DNA of 64,000 nucleotides from Clostridiales bacterium Firm_07. GTDB taxonomy: Bacteria > Bacillota > Clostridia > Oscillospirales > CAG-272. Below the pieces are notes generated by a model. That model was not told the DNA's origin and made no database searches. It was given only the letters and a program-made list of their open reading frames with translations. Positions 38,087-47,757 of the stretch are shown piece after piece. Location of the stretch: contig LVAM01000016.1 of the NCBI GenBank assembly GCA_001604005.1, forward strand, positions 73,379 through 137,378, in the 5' to 3' direction. A program made the position numbers and the translations under genes. Every line of letters starts with the position of its first letter. Position 1 is the stretch's first letter.

Positions 38087-38794
38087 ATGGAGTGGTGGAA
38101 TTTTTTGACGCAGACGAGCGCCGCACATCCCGTTGTTTTGTTGGTGAGGTTGCTGTTGGCGATCGTTTTGGGCGGCGCCATCGGATTTGAAAGAGGTTTG
38201 CACGGACGCGCGGCAGGTATGCGGACGCACATGCTGGTTTCCATCGGCGCGGCGCTTGCGGCCATCATCGGTATCCATATCAGCATCGCGATGCACGAAA
38301 TGGGCATCAACTCGGACGTACAGAGGACCGGCGCGCAGGTCATCAGCGGCATCGGTTTTCTCGGCGCCGGCACGATCTTGCTGAAAAGGGGCAATTCTCA
38401 AATCACCGGTCTCACCACGGCGGCAGGTCTGTGGGCAACCGCGGCGATCGGTCTGTCGGTGGGATACGGACTTTATCTTGCCGCCCTGATCACCGCTTGC
38501 CTTTGCATATTGATCTTTACCGTGATGTCCAAATTGGAGTTTACTATTCGTTATAAGCGGCAGCGGGTGTTCGTTTACGTGGAGATTGACGACGTCAATG
38601 TCGTGACCGAAGTTTCGGACTATTTGCACGACAAATTCAACGCCACGGAGCTGACGGTCACGAAACCCCGCAGCGGTACTTCGCCCCACGTCGGTATCGA
38701 AGCGCTGGTAAAAGTTCCCGGAAAAGACGCGTCGGGACAAGTAAACAAAGCGATCGAGGAACACGAGCATATTGTGTTTGCGCTGACCATTTGA
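38087..38794 (+). CDS. MgtC/SapB family membrane protein
   Basis: 'LLLAIVLGGAIGFERGLHGRAAGMRTHMLVSIGAALAAIIG', 'GIGFLGAGTILLKRGNSQITGLTTAAGLWATAAIGLSVG'. Confidence 0.94.
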   Translation: MEWWNFLTQTSAAHPVVLLVRLLLAIVLGGAIGFERGLHGRAAGMRTHMLVSIGAALAAIIGIHISIAMHEMGINSDVQRTGAQVISGIGFLGAGTILLKRGNSQITGLTTAAGLWATAAIGLSVGYGLYLAALITACLCILIFTVMSKLEFTIRYKRQRVFVYVEIDDVNVVTEVSDYLHDKFNATELTVTKPRSGTSPHVGIEALVKVPGKDASGQVNKAIEEHEHIVFALTI

Positions 38795-38803
38795 TATCTA
38801 TAT

Positions 38804-38843
38804 AAAAAGAGCGGCTCATCCGACGGGTGAGCCGCTCTTTTTC
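38804..38843 (+). terminator. Rho-independent terminator
   Basis: aaaaagagcggctcatccgacgggtgagccgctcttttt. Confidence 0.85.
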
Positions 38844-39152
38844 TTCCTAATGTTATATTTACATCTACGCGCGTATATGGTTTTGTGCGTACATCTATAT
38901 ACACTTGTGAATCACAATCGCCGGCAGGGTTTAAACTCTGCCGATTTTTCTTGGGCAAATTCACGGTAAAATGCCCAAACGTCTCTCTCAATATGGGAAA
39001 AAACAGGAAAAAATTCACAAAATGCAGAAAATACAAAACTTTTTTTCAAAAAAGTGTTGACAAACCGCTTTTTGTCTGTTATCATTAAGGCACACTTCAC
39101 CACAGTAAAGCGATAAAGTGGTAAATCAAAACGAAAGAAAGAGGAACAAAAA

Positions 39153-39977
39153 ATGAAAAAGGTACTTTCTATCCTGTTGGCAGTTCTGATGATCTGCTCC
39201 TGCGTCGCAGCGCTTGCTTCCTGCAAGAAAAAAGACGAGACTGTCACCGACAGCCAGCAAATCAAAAACAAAGGTTACTTTGTCTGCGGTATCACCGTCT
39301 TCGAGCCGATGAACTATTTTAACGGCGATGGCGATCTGATCGGCTTTGATACCGAATTTGCCGAAGCGGTTGCCAAAGAGTTGGGTCTCAGCGCCAAATT
39401 CCAGGTCATTAACTGGAGCAGCAAATACAACGAGCTCAACAGCGGCGCGATCGACTGCATTTGGAACGGCTTTACCTTCGGTAACGAGAACGACGGCGTT
39501 TCCCGCACGCAGTACGTGGATTTCTCTTATTCTTATCTGAACAACAGCCAATGCGTGGTCACCAGAGCCGCTGATGCTGCCATCTACACTTCCGCCGCCT
39601 CTTTTGCCGGCAAGAAAGGCGCCGCTGAAGGCGGTTCCGCCGGTGAGAGCGTCGCGCAGGAGCTTTCTACCGATTACACCGCCGTTACGGCGCAAGCCAA
39701 CGCTCTGACGGAGCTGAAATCCGGCGCGGTCGACTTCATCGTGATCGACGTGCTGATGGCGAACGCGCTTGTCGGCAAGGGCGATTACGCCGATCTTGCG
39801 ATCAACACCGCGGTCGAGCCCGAAGCCGAAGTGTACGCGATCGGTTTCCGCAAAGGCAGCGACTTTACCGCCGAAGTCAACGCGGCGATCAAGAAGCTCT
39901 CCGAAAACGGAACGCTTGCGACCATTGCCGCCAAATATGATCTCGGCAACGCGCTGATCGCCAACATCGGTCAATAA
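39153..39977 (+). CDS. Amino-acid ABC transporter substrate-binding lipoprotein
   Basis: Lipoprotein signal 'LAVLMICSCVAALASCKKK'; SBP family 3 'YFVCGITVFEPMNYFNGDGDLIGFDTEFAEAVAKELG'. Confidence 0.92.
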   Translation: MKKVLSILLAVLMICSCVAALASCKKKDETVTDSQQIKNKGYFVCGITVFEPMNYFNGDGDLIGFDTEFAEAVAKELGLSAKFQVINWSSKYNELNSGAIDCIWNGFTFGNENDGVSRTQYVDFSYSYLNNSQCVVTRAADAAIYTSAASFAGKKGAAEGGSAGESVAQELSTDYTAVTAQANALTELKSGAVDFIVIDVLMANALVGKGDYADLAINTAVEPEAEVYAIGFRKGSDFTAEVNAAIKKLSENGTLATIAAKYDLGNALIANIGQ

Positions 39978-39995
39978 ACAGTTGTATATCAAGCA

Positions 39996-40025
39996 GAAAA
40001 CACCCCACGACAGTGGGGCGTTTTC
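39996..40025 (+). terminator. Terminator/attenuator between SBP and permease genes
   Basis: gaaaacaccccacgacagtggggcgttttc. Confidence 0.6.
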
Positions 40026-40056
40026 CGCGTTTTGAAGCCGTGAAAAGAGGTCCGTT

Positions 40057-40716
40057 ATGAACTTTTCCCAAATCAATTTGCTTTTGCTGTCGGGCTTCGG
40101 GAAAACCTGCTCGCTCTTTTTCCTGACGCTGATCTTTGCCTTGCCCCTGGGGCTTGTCGTGATGTTCGGGCTTATCTGCCCCTTCAAGCCCTTGCGCTGG
40201 CTGACGCGCACCGTCGTGTGGATCATTCGCGGCACGCCGCTGATGCTCCAACTTTTCGTGGTGTTTTACGTGCCCGGAATGTTGTTCCATACCAACCTTT
40301 TCGTGGGGACAAGCGGGCGCTTTCAGGCGGCGCTCGTCGCGTTTGTCATCAACTATTCCTGCTATTTTGCCGAGATCTACCGCGGCGGTGTGGAGAGCAT
40401 TCCGCGCGGGCAATACGAGGCGGCGCAGGTGTTGGGGCTCTCGCGCGTGGAAACCTTCTTCCGCGTGGTGCTGATGCAGGTGGTCAAGCGCATTCTCGCG
40501 CCGATGTCCAACGAGGTCATCACGCTGGTGAAAGATACTTCGCTTGCGCGCGTCATTGCCGTGGCGGAGATTTTCTACATCAACGAGGTGCGCATTCTCT
40601 CCAAAGCGATCATCTGGCCGCTCTTCTATATCGGCGTTTTCTTCCTGCTTTTTGTGGGCGCTCTCACGCTGCTTTTCAACTACGCGGAGAAAAAGCTGTC
40701 CTATTATAAACTGTAA
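40057..40716 (+). CDS. Amino-acid ABC transporter permease
   Basis: '[21 protein letters not shown]', '[37 protein letters not shown]'. Confidence 0.95.
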   Translation: MNFSQINLLLLSGFGKTCSLFFLTLIFALPLGLVVMFGLICPFKPLRWLTRTVVWIIRGTPLMLQLFVVFYVPGMLFHTNLFVGTSGRFQAALVAFVINYSCYFAEIYRGGVESIPRGQYEAAQVLGLSRVETFFRVVLMQVVKRILAPMSNEVITLVKDTSLARVIAVAEIFYINEVRILSKAIIWPLFYIGVFFLLFVGALTLLFNYAEKKLSYYKL

Positions 40717-40730
40717 GGGGGACGGAAGAT

Positions 40731-41501
40731 ATGGCAATTTTAGAGGTGAAAAATCTGCGCAAGCACTTTGGCGGCAACGAAGTTTTGAAAGGCGTTGATT
40801 TTTCTCTTGAAAAAGGAAACGTGCTTTCCATCATCGGTTCTTCCGGCGGCGGCAAGACAACGCTGCTCCGCTGTCTCAACTTTCTCGAAAAAGCCGACGA
40901 GGGCGATATTTTCGTGAACGGCGAGTGCGTTTATCACGCCGAGGCGGGAATGAAAAAGCCCGTCGTTTCACCAAAAGCGCAGCGCTCGATGGGCTTGGTG
41001 TTTCAGCAGTTCAATCTCTTCCCGCAATACAGCGTGATGGATAATCTGATGCTTGCGCCGAAATTGCAGGCAAAGCGCTTGCCTGCCGATGCGCGGGAGA
41101 GCGCACAGGAGATACTTGCCCGCGCCGAGGCACTTCTTGCCCGCGTGGGACTTTCCGAAAAGGCAAACGCCTATCCGTGCGAACTTTCCGGTGGTCAATG
41201 TCAGCGTGTGGCGATCGCCCGCGCGCTGATGTTGCAGCCCGAAATCCTCTGCTTTGACGAGCCGACTTCGGCGCTTGATCCGGAACTGACGGGCGAGGTG
41301 TTGCGCGTGATACGGTCGCTCAAAAACTCCGAGCGCACGATGATCATCGTAACGCACGAGATGGAGTTTGCGCGCAACGTGTCGGACAAAGTGATCTTTA
41401 TGGCGGACGGCGTCATCGAGGAGATGGGCACGCCGGAAGAGATCTTCGATCACCCGAAAAGCGAAAAGACCGCGGCGTTTCTTTCGCACCGCGCGTTTTA
41501 A
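40731..41501 (+). CDS. Amino-acid ABC transporter ATP-binding protein
   Basis: Walker A '[14 protein letters not shown]', signature '[15 protein letters not shown]', Walker B '[13 protein letters not shown]'. Confidence 0.96.
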   Translation: MAILEVKNLRKHFGGNEVLKGVDFSLEKGNVLSIIGSSGGGKTTLLRCLNFLEKADEGDIFVNGECVYHAEAGMKKPVVSPKAQRSMGLVFQQFNLFPQYSVMDNLMLAPKLQAKRLPADARESAQEILARAEALLARVGLSEKANAYPCELSGGQCQRVAIARALMLQPEILCFDEPTSALDPELTGEVLRVIRSLKNSERTMIIVTHEMEFARNVSDKVIFMADGVIEEMGTPEEIFDHPKSEKTAAFLSHRAF

Positions 41502-41502
41502 G

Positions 41503-41536
41503 AAAAAAGCGTATCCCGTGCGGGATACGCTTTTTT
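41503..41536. terminator. Bidirectional terminator
   Basis: aaaaaagcgtatcccgtgcgggatacgctttttt. Confidence 0.85.
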
Positions 41537-42845
41537 ATATGACAAGGGCGAGAACGGCAAGCGCGGCGGCAAGCGAGGGAATGGCGACGACGGCGCCGAA
41601 ACGCAGAAAATCGCGGAATTTGAGGCTCACGCCGAAGCGCGAGAGGATCGAGAGCCACATAATGCCCGCCAGCGCGCCGAGCGGCGTGAGGTACGCGCCG
41701 AGGTTGGAGCCGATGACGGCGGCAAAGACGCCGGCGCGATAGGTTTCGGCGCGCGGCGCGGCGAAACGCAGAATGTCGCTGAAAAGCACACTCATCGGGA
41801 TATTGTTGATGACGTTGGCGGTGAGAAAACTTGTGGCGCCCACCGTGAAAACCGGATCGCCGCGCGAGAGGAGCAATTCGGAGAGCACTCTTGTCGTGCC
41901 GGCTTCGTCAAGAGCGAGCACCAGAACGAACATGGAGAGCAGGAACGGGGCAAGCGGAAAAGGGAGACGCCGGAGCGAGCGGGAAAGAAATGCGCGGCGC
42001 TCTTTTTTGCCGATCGAGAAAAGGAGCGAGAGGAGAAGAAGCGACGCGGCGAGCGCAAGCGACACGGCGTACATTTCGATGCCGATATAGGAACTGACGG
42101 CAAGCAAAACGACGCAGAGCGCAAGGTGGGAAAGCCCTAAAACAAGTGGCAGGCGCGGCGGTCGCGCGTCGTCGCGCTCCGGCACGTGCATCGGTTGCGC
42201 AAGGCTATGGCGGAAAAGGAAAAGGAGTAACAGAAACGAGATCGTGCCGGCTACAAGCGTCGGAAGAAACATCACGCGCAGATAATCGAAAAAGCCGATA
42301 TCGGCGGCAGTGGCAAGATAAATGTTGGTCGGGTTGCCGATCACGAGAAACATACTCCACGTGTTTGCCGCCACAAATTCGCCGAAAAGAAAGGGGAGCG
42401 GTGTCACGCCCGCGTTTTTGCAAAAACAGCAAATAAACGGTGTGAAAGTGAGAATGATAATATCGTTGGAAGTAAAGATCGTGAGAACGGCGACAAGCAG
42501 GTATAAGATCAGAAAAAGCCGCTTTTCATTGCCGTTTCCGCGCGCGGCGGCAAGCGAGGCGAGATAGCGGAAAAAGCCGATCTCGTCGAGATAGACCGAG
42601 AGGAAGGTCATACTGAAAAACAGCACCAGAATTTTGAGAGGATTGATCGCCGAGTCGGTGAAAAAAGCGTCGCCGAGGCGAGACGGGGGCAGTTGCCCGC
42701 AAAGCAGTACAAGCGCGGCGCCGACAAGGGCGATCAGCCAATATCCCCCGATACGTACGCGAAAAAGGCGCACGGTGGGGAAAAAGAGAACCGAGCAGGA
42801 GATGGAGATGCCCGTGAGCAGAAAGATCAAAACTGTCAAATTCAT
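41535..42845 (-). CDS. ArsB/NhaD (ion transporter superfamily) permease
   Basis: About 12 TM; 'FTSNDIIILTFTPFICCFCKNAG', 'VIGNPTNIYLA', 'AVIGSNLGAYLTPLGALAGIMW' motif repeats. Confidence 0.82.
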   Translation of the reverse strand: MNLTVLIFLLTGISISCSVLFFPTVRLFRVRIGGYWLIALVGAALVLLCGQLPPSRLGDAFFTDSAINPLKILVLFFSMTFLSVYLDEIGFFRYLASLAAARGNGNEKRLFLILYLLVAVLTIFTSNDIIILTFTPFICCFCKNAGVTPLPFLFGEFVAANTWSMFLVIGNPTNIYLATAADIGFFDYLRVMFLPTLVAGTISFLLLLFLFRHSLAQPMHVPERDDARPPRLPLVLGLSHLALCVVLLAVSSYIGIEMYAVSLALAASLLLLSLLFSIGKKERRAFLSRSLRRLPFPLAPFLLSMFVLVLALDEAGTTRVLSELLLSRGDPVFTVGATSFLTANVINNIPMSVLFSDILRFAAPRAETYRAGVFAAVIGSNLGAYLTPLGALAGIMWLSILSRFGVSLKFRDFLRFGAVVAIPSLAAALAVLALVI

Positions 42846-42871
42846 AGAGTTTACCCGGTTTCAAAATAAAT

Positions 42872-44062
42872 TCAGTCGCGATCCACAAGCCCCAGCGCCG
42901 AGAGCATAGCGGCGGTCTTTTCTTTTTTTTCGTCGCTCACAAGGCGATGCGAACGGAGCGTTTGCGCGCCGCGCCGGCGGCGTTTCGGGGAAAAGAGAAT
43001 CGCCAACCAACGGCGCACCTCGAAAAAAGGGAGCAAAGCAGGGTGTTTTTTGAGCGCGGGATAGATCTCACCGAGTTCCGCGCGCGGCAGAAAAACGCTT
43101 CGCGCAAGCGTCCGCGTTTGCGCGCCGCTTGCCTGACTGACGGCGGCAGAGCCGCTCATCACGCCGTAGCGCCCCCCGCGCACGATATAGTTGCCCATAT
43201 CGCGCATCAGGGCGTCCATTTCCGCTTTCTCGAAAAAGCAGCGTCCGAGCGCCGTAATACGGTCGGCAAAGAGCGCAAGACCGCCCTCATCGAGCAGTGC
43301 TTGCAATTGTTCTTTTTCGGCGTCCTCCCACGGCGCGCGCATCAGCAAGTAAAGGTCGAGCACCGCGCGAATGCCGCACCCGCCGTGCAAAAAGTGATAC
43401 GCGGTATGGGCAAAGGCGTGAAAACGCAAAAAGGCGGGCGTAAAGGCGAAAAGATACGGGTTTTCCGCACACGGCGCGGCATATTCCCACGCGCGGGCAA
43501 GCACGGTGTCGGCGTGTGCGTCGCCCTCCAAAATGTTGAAGTGCAGTTCCAGATGCGCGGCCCCTTTTCCGTGCAAGGTAATATGGTGTCCGCTCACTTC
43601 GCCTGCCGTGTAGCCGCCTTTTGTCAGGATCTCCACGGCGCGCGCGGTATCTTCTTCCCTGACAAGCAGATCAATGTCGCCGCTGGTGCGCATCCACGGG
43701 AGCGGGTAAAGCGCGCCGATGGTCGCGCCTTTCAAGAAAACGTGCGGTATGGCATTTGCCCCGAGCAGAGCGGAGATATCTTTGCTTTGGCGCTCCGCGT
43801 CTTCATAACGGTAGAGAGCGGAAAGATAGGAGCGGTAAAAATCTTCAAACGCGGTGCCGCTGCGTTCTTCTTCGGAACAATTGGAGAGAAAGTGCCCCAC
43901 AAAGTGGGCAAGGTCGTGCCGACGGGAAAGAGAAAGCAGATTTTGCCAATGCTCCGGCGAAAACGCGTGCGTTTCGATGTTTTCTTCCGGTAAACTTCCA
44001 CATTCGCGGCGCAATATCGCGAGCAACAGGTGTGCGGGGGAAGACGAGGCGGCTTGCGGCAT
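42872..44062 (-). CDS. Nucleotidyltransferase-fold protein (NTP_transf_5/PF14907-like)
   Basis: 'IPHVFLKGATIGALYPLPWMRTSGDIDLLVREEDTARAVEILTKGGY', 'HLELHFNI'. Confidence 0.75.
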   Translation of the reverse strand: MPQAASSSPAHLLLAILRRECGSLPEENIETHAFSPEHWQNLLSLSRRHDLAHFVGHFLSNCSEEERSGTAFEDFYRSYLSALYRYEDAERQSKDISALLGANAIPHVFLKGATIGALYPLPWMRTSGDIDLLVREEDTARAVEILTKGGYTAGEVSGHHITLHGKGAAHLELHFNILEGDAHADTVLARAWEYAAPCAENPYLFAFTPAFLRFHAFAHTAYHFLHGGCGIRAVLDLYLLMRAPWEDAEKEQLQALLDEGGLALFADRITALGRCFFEKAEMDALMRDMGNYIVRGGRYGVMSGSAAVSQASGAQTRTLARSVFLPRAELGEIYPALKKHPALLPFFEVRRWLAILFSPKRRRRGAQTLRSHRLVSDEKKEKTAAMLSALGLVDRD

Positions 44063-44268
44063 ATCGGTGCTCCTTTCTCTTGTTTTCGCGCGGTAGCGGG
44101 CGGCGCTTTCGGTGTTCTTTTCCCCATTGTATCATATTTCGCGCAAAAAAGAAACAGAAAAAGGAAAACTCCCCGCGTTTTTTATATGAATTTCAAAAAA
44201 TCCCTTGACAGGGCGAGGGAGAGTGTGGTATACTCTGTAAAGGAAAATACTTTACAGGCGGTGATGGC

Positions 44269-44601
44269 GTGTTTGAAAAAAACTTACGCATCGCGGAACT
44301 TTTGGATCAATACGAGGCGGTGCTGACGCCGCGCCACCGCCAATTGCTTGATTTTTATTACAATCAGGATCTTTCGCTCGGCGAGATCGCGTCGGAGATC
44401 GGTATATCGCGGCAGGGCGCGCGGGACGGCATCAAAAAAGCGGAAGAAGAACTGCTTTCACTGGAAAACGCGCTGGGACTTCTCAAAAAAGAAGAGGCGA
44501 TCCGACAAGCGGCGGGAAAACTGCTTGCAAAGGACGCGGGCGAACCTGTGAAGACCGCCGTGCAAACGCTTCTTGCGGCGGCGGAGATTTCGATAGACTG
44601 A
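44269..44601 (+). CDS. ylxM: YlxM/p13-like putative helix-turn-helix protein
   Basis: 'LLDQYEAVLTPRHRQLLDFYYNQDLSLGEIASEIGISRQGARDGIKKAEEEL'; immediately upstream of ffh. Confidence 0.9.
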   Translation: MFEKNLRIAELLDQYEAVLTPRHRQLLDFYYNQDLSLGEIASEIGISRQGARDGIKKAEEELLSLENALGLLKKEEAIRQAAGKLLAKDAGEPVKTAVQTLLAAAEISID

Positions 44602-44644
44602 ACGGCGGTTTTGCGGCGAACAATCGGAAAGGGAGGCGCTGTAT

Positions 44645-45976
44645 ATGTTTCAAAGCCTGACTGAAAAACTGAATAACGCCTTTAAGTTCTTCCGCAACAA
44701 AGGAAAACTTTCCGAGGCCGACGTCAAGGCGGGTATGCGTGAGATCAAACTCGCGCTGCTGGAAGCCGACGTCAATTTCAAGGTCGTGCGCGACTTCATC
44801 AAAATGGTGTCGGAGCGCGCGGTGGGCGCGGAAGTGATGGAATCTCTTCTTCCCGCGCAGCAAGTCGTCAAGATCGTCAACGAAGAATTGGTGCGCTTGA
44901 TGGGCGACACGCAGGCAAAACTGACCATCGCGCCCAAGCCCCCGACGGTGGTGATGATGGTCGGTTTGCAGGGCGCCGGTAAAACGACGCACGCGGGAAA
45001 ACTTGCGGCAATGTACAAAAAGCAAGGCAAAAAGCCGTTGCTTGTGGCGTGCGACGTATATCGCCCCGCCGCGATCCGACAGCTTGAAGTGTTGGGCGAA
45101 AAACTGGATATCCCGGTTTTTTCGCTCGGCGACAAGGAAAAACCGGTCAAAATCGCCAAAGAGGGTGTCAAATTCGCCGAGAAAAAAGGCTATGATATGG
45201 TCTTTGTCGACACGGCGGGACGGCTTCACATCGACGAGGCGTTGATGGGCGAATTGCAGGACATCAAAAAAGCGGTCGATCCAACCGAGATCCTTTTGAC
45301 GGTGGACGCTATGATCGGTCAGGACGCCGTCACGGTGGCGGAACATTTCAACGAACAGTTGGACATCACGGGCGTGATCCTTACCAAACTGGACGGCGAC
45401 ACGCGCGGCGGCGCCGCGCTGTCGGTGCGGCACATCACGGGAAAGCCGATCAAATTTATCGGCACGGGCGAAAAAATGGACGCCATCGAGCCCTTTTATC
45501 CCGACCGTATGGCAAGCCGTATCCTCGGAATGGGCGACGTGCTCTCGCTGATTGAAAAAGCCGAGGCGGCATACGACGAAAAACAGGCGGCGGAACTGGA
45601 AAAAAAGATCCGTTCCTCTACCTTTACCCTGGACGATTATCTCGAACAGTTCGCCCAGCTCAAAAAAATGGGCAATCTCGACAGCCTTGTCGGTATGATC
45701 CCGGGCGTTAACGCCTCGGCGTTGAAAAACGCGAAGATCGACGAAAAGCAAATGGCGCACACCGAGGCGATCATCAAGTCGATGACAAGAGAAGAACGCG
45801 ACAAACCCGCCGTCCTCAACGCGTCGCGCAAACAGCGTATCGCGCGCGGCAGCGGCACCTCGGTCGAAGAGGTGAACAAACTGCTCAAACAATTTGACAA
45901 CACCTGCAAAATGATGAAACAGTTTGCCGGCGGCAAAAAGCGCGGTATGTTCGGTAAGATGAAACTTCCGTATTAA
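44645..45976 (+). CDS. ffh: Signal recognition particle protein
   Basis: '[45 protein letters not shown]', 'DTAGRLHID', '[15 protein letters not shown]', methionine-rich C-terminus. Confidence 0.97.
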   Translation: MFQSLTEKLNNAFKFFRNKGKLSEADVKAGMREIKLALLEADVNFKVVRDFIKMVSERAVGAEVMESLLPAQQVVKIVNEELVRLMGDTQAKLTIAPKPPTVVMMVGLQGAGKTTHAGKLAAMYKKQGKKPLLVACDVYRPAAIRQLEVLGEKLDIPVFSLGDKEKPVKIAKEGVKFAEKKGYDMVFVDTAGRLHIDEALMGELQDIKKAVDPTEILLTVDAMIGQDAVTVAEHFNEQLDITGVILTKLDGDTRGGAALSVRHITGKPIKFIGTGEKMDAIEPFYPDRMASRILGMGDVLSLIEKAEAAYDEKQAAELEKKIRSSTFTLDDYLEQFAQLKKMGNLDSLVGMIPGVNASALKNAKIDEKQMAHTEAIIKSMTREERDKPAVLNASRKQRIARGSGTSVEEVNKLLKQFDNTCKMMKQFAGGKKRGMFGKMKLPY

Positions 45977-46019
45977 ACGGATCTTTTATAAAAACGCAAA
46001 AGAAAAAGGAGAAAAAACA

Positions 46020-46256
46020 ATGGTTAAAATCAGACTGACTCGCACGGGCAAAACGCATTCCGCGTCCTATCGCATTGTGATCGCCGACCAGCGTTCCCCC
46101 CGTGACGGACGCTTTATCGAGGCGATCGGACATTACGATCCCAACTCGAAGGAACTGAAAGTGGATGCCGAAGCCGCCAAAAAGTGGCTTGCCAACGGCG
46201 CACAGCCCACGCCCACCACGAAGGCGCTTCTGAAAAAAGCCGGCGTCATCGACTGA
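46020..46256 (+). CDS. rpsP: 30S ribosomal protein S16
   Basis: '[41 protein letters not shown]'. Confidence 0.97.
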   Translation: MVKIRLTRTGKTHSASYRIVIADQRSPRDGRFIEAIGHYDPNSKELKVDAEAAKKWLANGAQPTPTTKALLKKAGVID

Positions 46257-46275
46257 CACGGACGGGAGAGACCTT

Positions 46276-46518
46276 ATGGCGGAGATGAAAGAGATCCTTG
46301 CGGATATCGCCCGCGCCATCGTGGATCACCCCGAAGACGTCGTTGTCACCGAAGCGGAGCGCGAAAACGGAGAAATCGTTCTCTCACTTGGCGTGCACGC
46401 GGACGATATGGGTATGGTGATCGGTCGGCACGGCCGCATTGCAAAAGCGATCCGCACCGTGATGAAATCGGTTGCCGTGACCGCGGGGAAAAAAGTCAGC
46501 GTCGATATCGTGGACTGA
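46276..46518 (+). CDS. khpA: KH-domain RNA-binding protein KhpA
   Basis: 'MGMVIGRHGRIAKAIRTVMKSVA' (GxxG KH motif), about 80 aa, downstream of rpsP. Confidence 0.9.
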   Translation: MAEMKEILADIARAIVDHPEDVVVTEAERENGEIVLSLGVHADDMGMVIGRHGRIAKAIRTVMKSVAVTAGKKVSVDIVD

Positions 46519-46520
46519 AA

Positions 46521-46554
46521 ATGAAAAAAGCCGCACAAGGTGTGGCTTTTTTCA
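46521..46554 (+). terminator. Rho-independent terminator
   Basis: aaaaaagccgcacaaggtgtggctttttt. Confidence 0.75.
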
Positions 46555-46623
46555 TTTTTTCTTGCTTTTTTTGCGCGTTTTGTGCTACAATGGAGACAAA
46601 GTAAGCGGAGAAAGGAAGAAATT

Positions 46624-47103
46624 ATGTCCGATATGACGATACGCGAAGCGCGAGAGGCGGATATCCCGCGCCTTGCGGAACTTTTATATCAGGTGCATCG
46701 CGTACACAGCGATGTGCGCCCCGATCTTTTCCGTGCGGGGGCAAGAAAATACAGCGACGCGGAACTGACGGAACTCTTGCGGCGCCCGCAGACGACGCCT
46801 GTTTTCGTGGCGGAAAAAGAGGGAACGGTGGTGGGATACGCCTTTTGTATTCATAAAGAGACCCGCGATCACCCAAGTCTTGCCGACGTTAAAACGCTGT
46901 ATATCGACGATCTTTGCGTGGATGCCGCGTGCCGCGGCGGCGGCATCGGCAAGGCGCTTTATGATTTCGTCGTGGCGTATGCGCGGGAGAACGAATATTA
47001 CAATGTAACGCTCAACGTGTGGGCGGATAACCGCGCCGCCGTGGCGTTTTACGAAAAGATCGGCATGCACGTTCAAAAAATCGGAATGGAAGAGATCCTG
47101 TAA
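46624..47103 (+). CDS. GNAT family N-acetyltransferase
   Basis: 'LYIDDLCVDAACRGGGIGKALYDFVVAYARENEYYNVTLNVWADNRAAVAFYEKIGM'. Confidence 0.93.
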   Translation: MSDMTIREAREADIPRLAELLYQVHRVHSDVRPDLFRAGARKYSDAELTELLRRPQTTPVFVAEKEGTVVGYAFCIHKETRDHPSLADVKTLYIDDLCVDAACRGGGIGKALYDFVVAYARENEYYNVTLNVWADNRAAVAFYEKIGMHVQKIGMEEIL

Positions 47104-47141
47104 CGTTTGCGGGAGCATTTTTGACGAAAGCGAGGAAAGAT

Positions 47142-47687
47142 ATGAAAACAGTCTATGATTTTACGGTGACCGACAGAAAAGGAAACGACGTGAGTTTGTC
47201 CGAATACAAGGGAAAAGTGCTTTTGATCGTCAACACCGCCACGGGGTGCGGGTTTACGCCGCATTACAGACCGTTGGAGGAAATGTACAGGGAGATGAGA
47301 GATCAAGGGCTTGAAATACTGGATTTTCCCTGCAATCAGTTTGCCGGTCAGGCGCCGGGGAACGACGATGAGATACACTCTTTCTGCACGGTGAAATTCG
47401 GCACGGAATTTCCGCAATTTGCGAAAATCGACGTCAACGGCGAGACGGCAAGCCCGCTGTTTGCCTATCTTGCAAACGAAAAGCCCTTTGCCGGATTCGG
47501 CAAGGGCATCAAAAACACGTTTTTGAAAAAGTTTTCCGATATGAACAACAAAAAGTTCGGCGAAAAGGCATATATCAAATGGAACTTTACCAAATTTCTG
47601 GTCAATCGAGAGGGGCGCGTGATCGCCCGCTTTGAGCCGACGACCGATATGGAAGAAGTGAAAAAGGCCGTTTCCGCCGCTTTGTAA
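47142..47687 (+). CDS. Glutathione peroxidase-family thiol peroxidase (Cys type)
   Basis: 'VNTATGCGFTPHYRPLEEMY', 'LDFPCNQFAGQAPG', 'KWNFTKFLVNREG'. Confidence 0.94.
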   Translation: MKTVYDFTVTDRKGNDVSLSEYKGKVLLIVNTATGCGFTPHYRPLEEMYREMRDQGLEILDFPCNQFAGQAPGNDDEIHSFCTVKFGTEFPQFAKIDVNGETASPLFAYLANEKPFAGFGKGIKNTFLKKFSDMNNKKFGEKAYIKWNFTKFLVNREGRVIARFEPTTDMEEVKKAVSAAL

Positions 47688-47728
47688 GCGGCAAAAAGAG
47701 TTTTGGAACTCGTCAAAACGTCAGAAAA

Positions 47729-47757
47729 CCCGCCCCGAAACGGGGCGGGTGATTTTT
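47729..47757. terminator. Rho-independent terminator between convergent genes
   Basis: cccgccccgaaacggggcgggtgattttt. Confidence 0.75.
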
